A stretch of 64,000 nucleotides of DNA from JAUPKT01 sp964427855 (GTDB lineage: Bacteria; Desulfobacterota; Desulfomonilia; Desulfomonilales; Desulfomonilaceae). Of the stretch, positions 63,288-64,000 are shown piece after piece. Each line of letters begins with the position of its first letter. Positions within the stretch are counted from its first letter, which is position 1. The notes beneath the pieces were generated by a model. It did no database searches. It was given only the letters and a program-made list of their open reading frames with translations, and was not told where the DNA came from. The stretch is from assembly GCA_964427855.1 (NCBI GenBank), contig CAYRVH010000008.1:1-64000 (forward strand). Direction: 5' to 3'. A program made the translations under genes and the position numbers.

Positions 63288-64000
63288 CTAAAACAGTATC
63301 CGAAGGAAGAGAAAGATGAGGACGGCGGTCGCAGCCGCCACGGGCACAGTGATCAGCCAATACAACATGATCTTCCAGAGCACGCTCACATCAAGCGCCT
63401 CGAGCCCTCGAGCTAAGCCGACCCCAACATACGCCCCGACGGCTGCATGAGTCGTAGAGACAGGCAGCCTAAGGATCGAACAGACCAAGATGATGCTCGC
63501 TGCTGAAAATTCCACTGCAAACCCTCGTACGCTCGTCAGATGCGTTATCTTAAAACCCACTGTTTGGATGACGCGATAACCCCATGTACAAATACCCACA
63601 CAAATCATAAAACCGCCGAACGCAAGCAGACCAACAGGCGTAGGGGCGGTCTCGGATACCGCCCCATGAGCTACGATGAAGTACATACCAGCCAAAGGCC
63701 CCATCGCATTTGCGACGTCGTTCGCCCCGTTGCCAAACGCGACGTAGCATGACGTGACGATTTGCAAATAACGGAAGACTTCCTCCGCCTGGGAGAATCT
63801 CCCACGTGTCACAGCAATTGCGAGCAGTGTACCGGTAAGAAGGTAGCTGCCTCCGCCGATGAGCAACGGGACGCCAACTACCGAAAATCCCTCCATCCCA
63901 AGACGCGTCCCTAAGGGCGTATCTAACAGTAGGGACAAGCTCATGACAAAAATAGTTAAAGCCACGAGCACAGGAATAGTCCTCAACGCTCCAGGAACGG
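63288..64000 (-). CDS. pit: inorganic phosphate transporter (Pit family), N-terminal part beyond the window
   Basis: About 237 residues of the C-terminal half of a multi-helix transporter. The Pit signature GNGANDVANAMGPL is at about 82 residues into the visible part, then SASIILVCS-type helices with RLPVSTTHAAVGAYVG, the second repeat. The frame is open to the window edge. The DUF47 gene follows after 11 nt. Confidence 0.92.
   Translation of the reverse strand, partial: VPGALRTIPVLVALTIFVMSLSLLLDTPLGTRLGMEGFSVVGVPLLIGGGSYLLTGTLLAIAVTRGRFSQAEEVFRYLQIVTSCYVAFGNGANDVANAMGPLAGMYFIVAHGAVSETAPTPVGLLAFGGFMICVGICTWGYRVIQTVGFKITHLTSVRGFAVEFSAASIILVCSILRLPVSTTHAAVGAYVGVGLARGLEALDVSVLWKIMLYWLITVPVAAATAVLIFLFLRILF

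Overview
The window reads as a draft-quality piece of an anaerobic bacterial chromosome, most likely a sulfate-reducing or syntrophic member of the Desulfobacterota (former Deltaproteobacteria). This is an inference from gene content: mvhD-metV-metF, a DUF6178-type gene, a NifU/NifS pair, a citramalate synthase, a PPi-type phosphofructokinase, a selenocysteine-containing SelW-like gene, and a fused DHH-CBS-tRNA nucleotidyltransferase. Four short N runs (1364-1384, 2724-2756, 19120-19148, 38635-38644) mark scaffold gaps. Each puts a gene out of frame, so their lengths are estimates. There are no insertion sequences, prophage genes or CRISPR arrays.

Layout. 1-5.0 kb: a Ycf46-like AAA ATPase (partial), then metY, metX, a ThiS-like sulfur carrier ending in Gly-Gly, and a convergent ThiF/MoeB-like activating enzyme. 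Together these look like a protein-thiocarboxylate route to homocysteine. 5-9 kb: trpS-nth, a DUF2062 membrane protein and an archaeal-type thymidylate synthase. 9-13 kb: an exported Pro-rich protein, nifU-nifS and a deacetylase-like gene overlapping nifS tail to tail. 13.8-22.7 kb: PNP, MTA/SAH deaminase, purM, glnE, cimA and a ComEA-like protein. 22.8-27.7 kb (minus strand): queE, mvhD-metV-metF and a DUF6178 protein. 27.8-33.2 kb: PPi-type pfk, ilvD, tadA, tRNA-Ser(CGA) and thiC. 33.7-38.8 kb: a lipoprotein, a SelW-like selenoprotein whose in-frame UGA hides it from ordinary gene calling, a zinc-ribbon membrane protein, dgt, mobA and small exported genes. 39-43.4 kb: a parvulin, a 1008-residue protein with two FGE-like domains plus PDZ, and a small exported protein. 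43.8-53.2 kb: a methyltransferase, topA, a class III CoA-transferase, the DHH-CBS-nucleotidyltransferase, a carboxyltransferase and a hotdog thioesterase. 53.7-64 kb: an epimerase, an exported coiled-coil protein, a perfect parS site, the gap-pgk-tpiA-secG operon, cysM, and a phosphate block (pit, DUF47 regulator, PhoR-like kinase).

The genes point to one-carbon and methionine metabolism (metX/metY, metF/V, MTA/SAH deaminase plus PNP), Fe-S and sulfur transfer, isoleucine synthesis by the citramalate route (cimA, ilvD), reversible glycolysis and phosphate uptake. The most interesting items are the SelW gene with a SECIS-like hairpin, the metY-metX-carrier-activator cluster (which lacks a visible HcyD protease), the parS site, and the non-catalytic tandem FGE-PDZ protein. 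Intergenic spacers carry degenerate dispersed repeats, one of which covers the upstream TTG of glnE.
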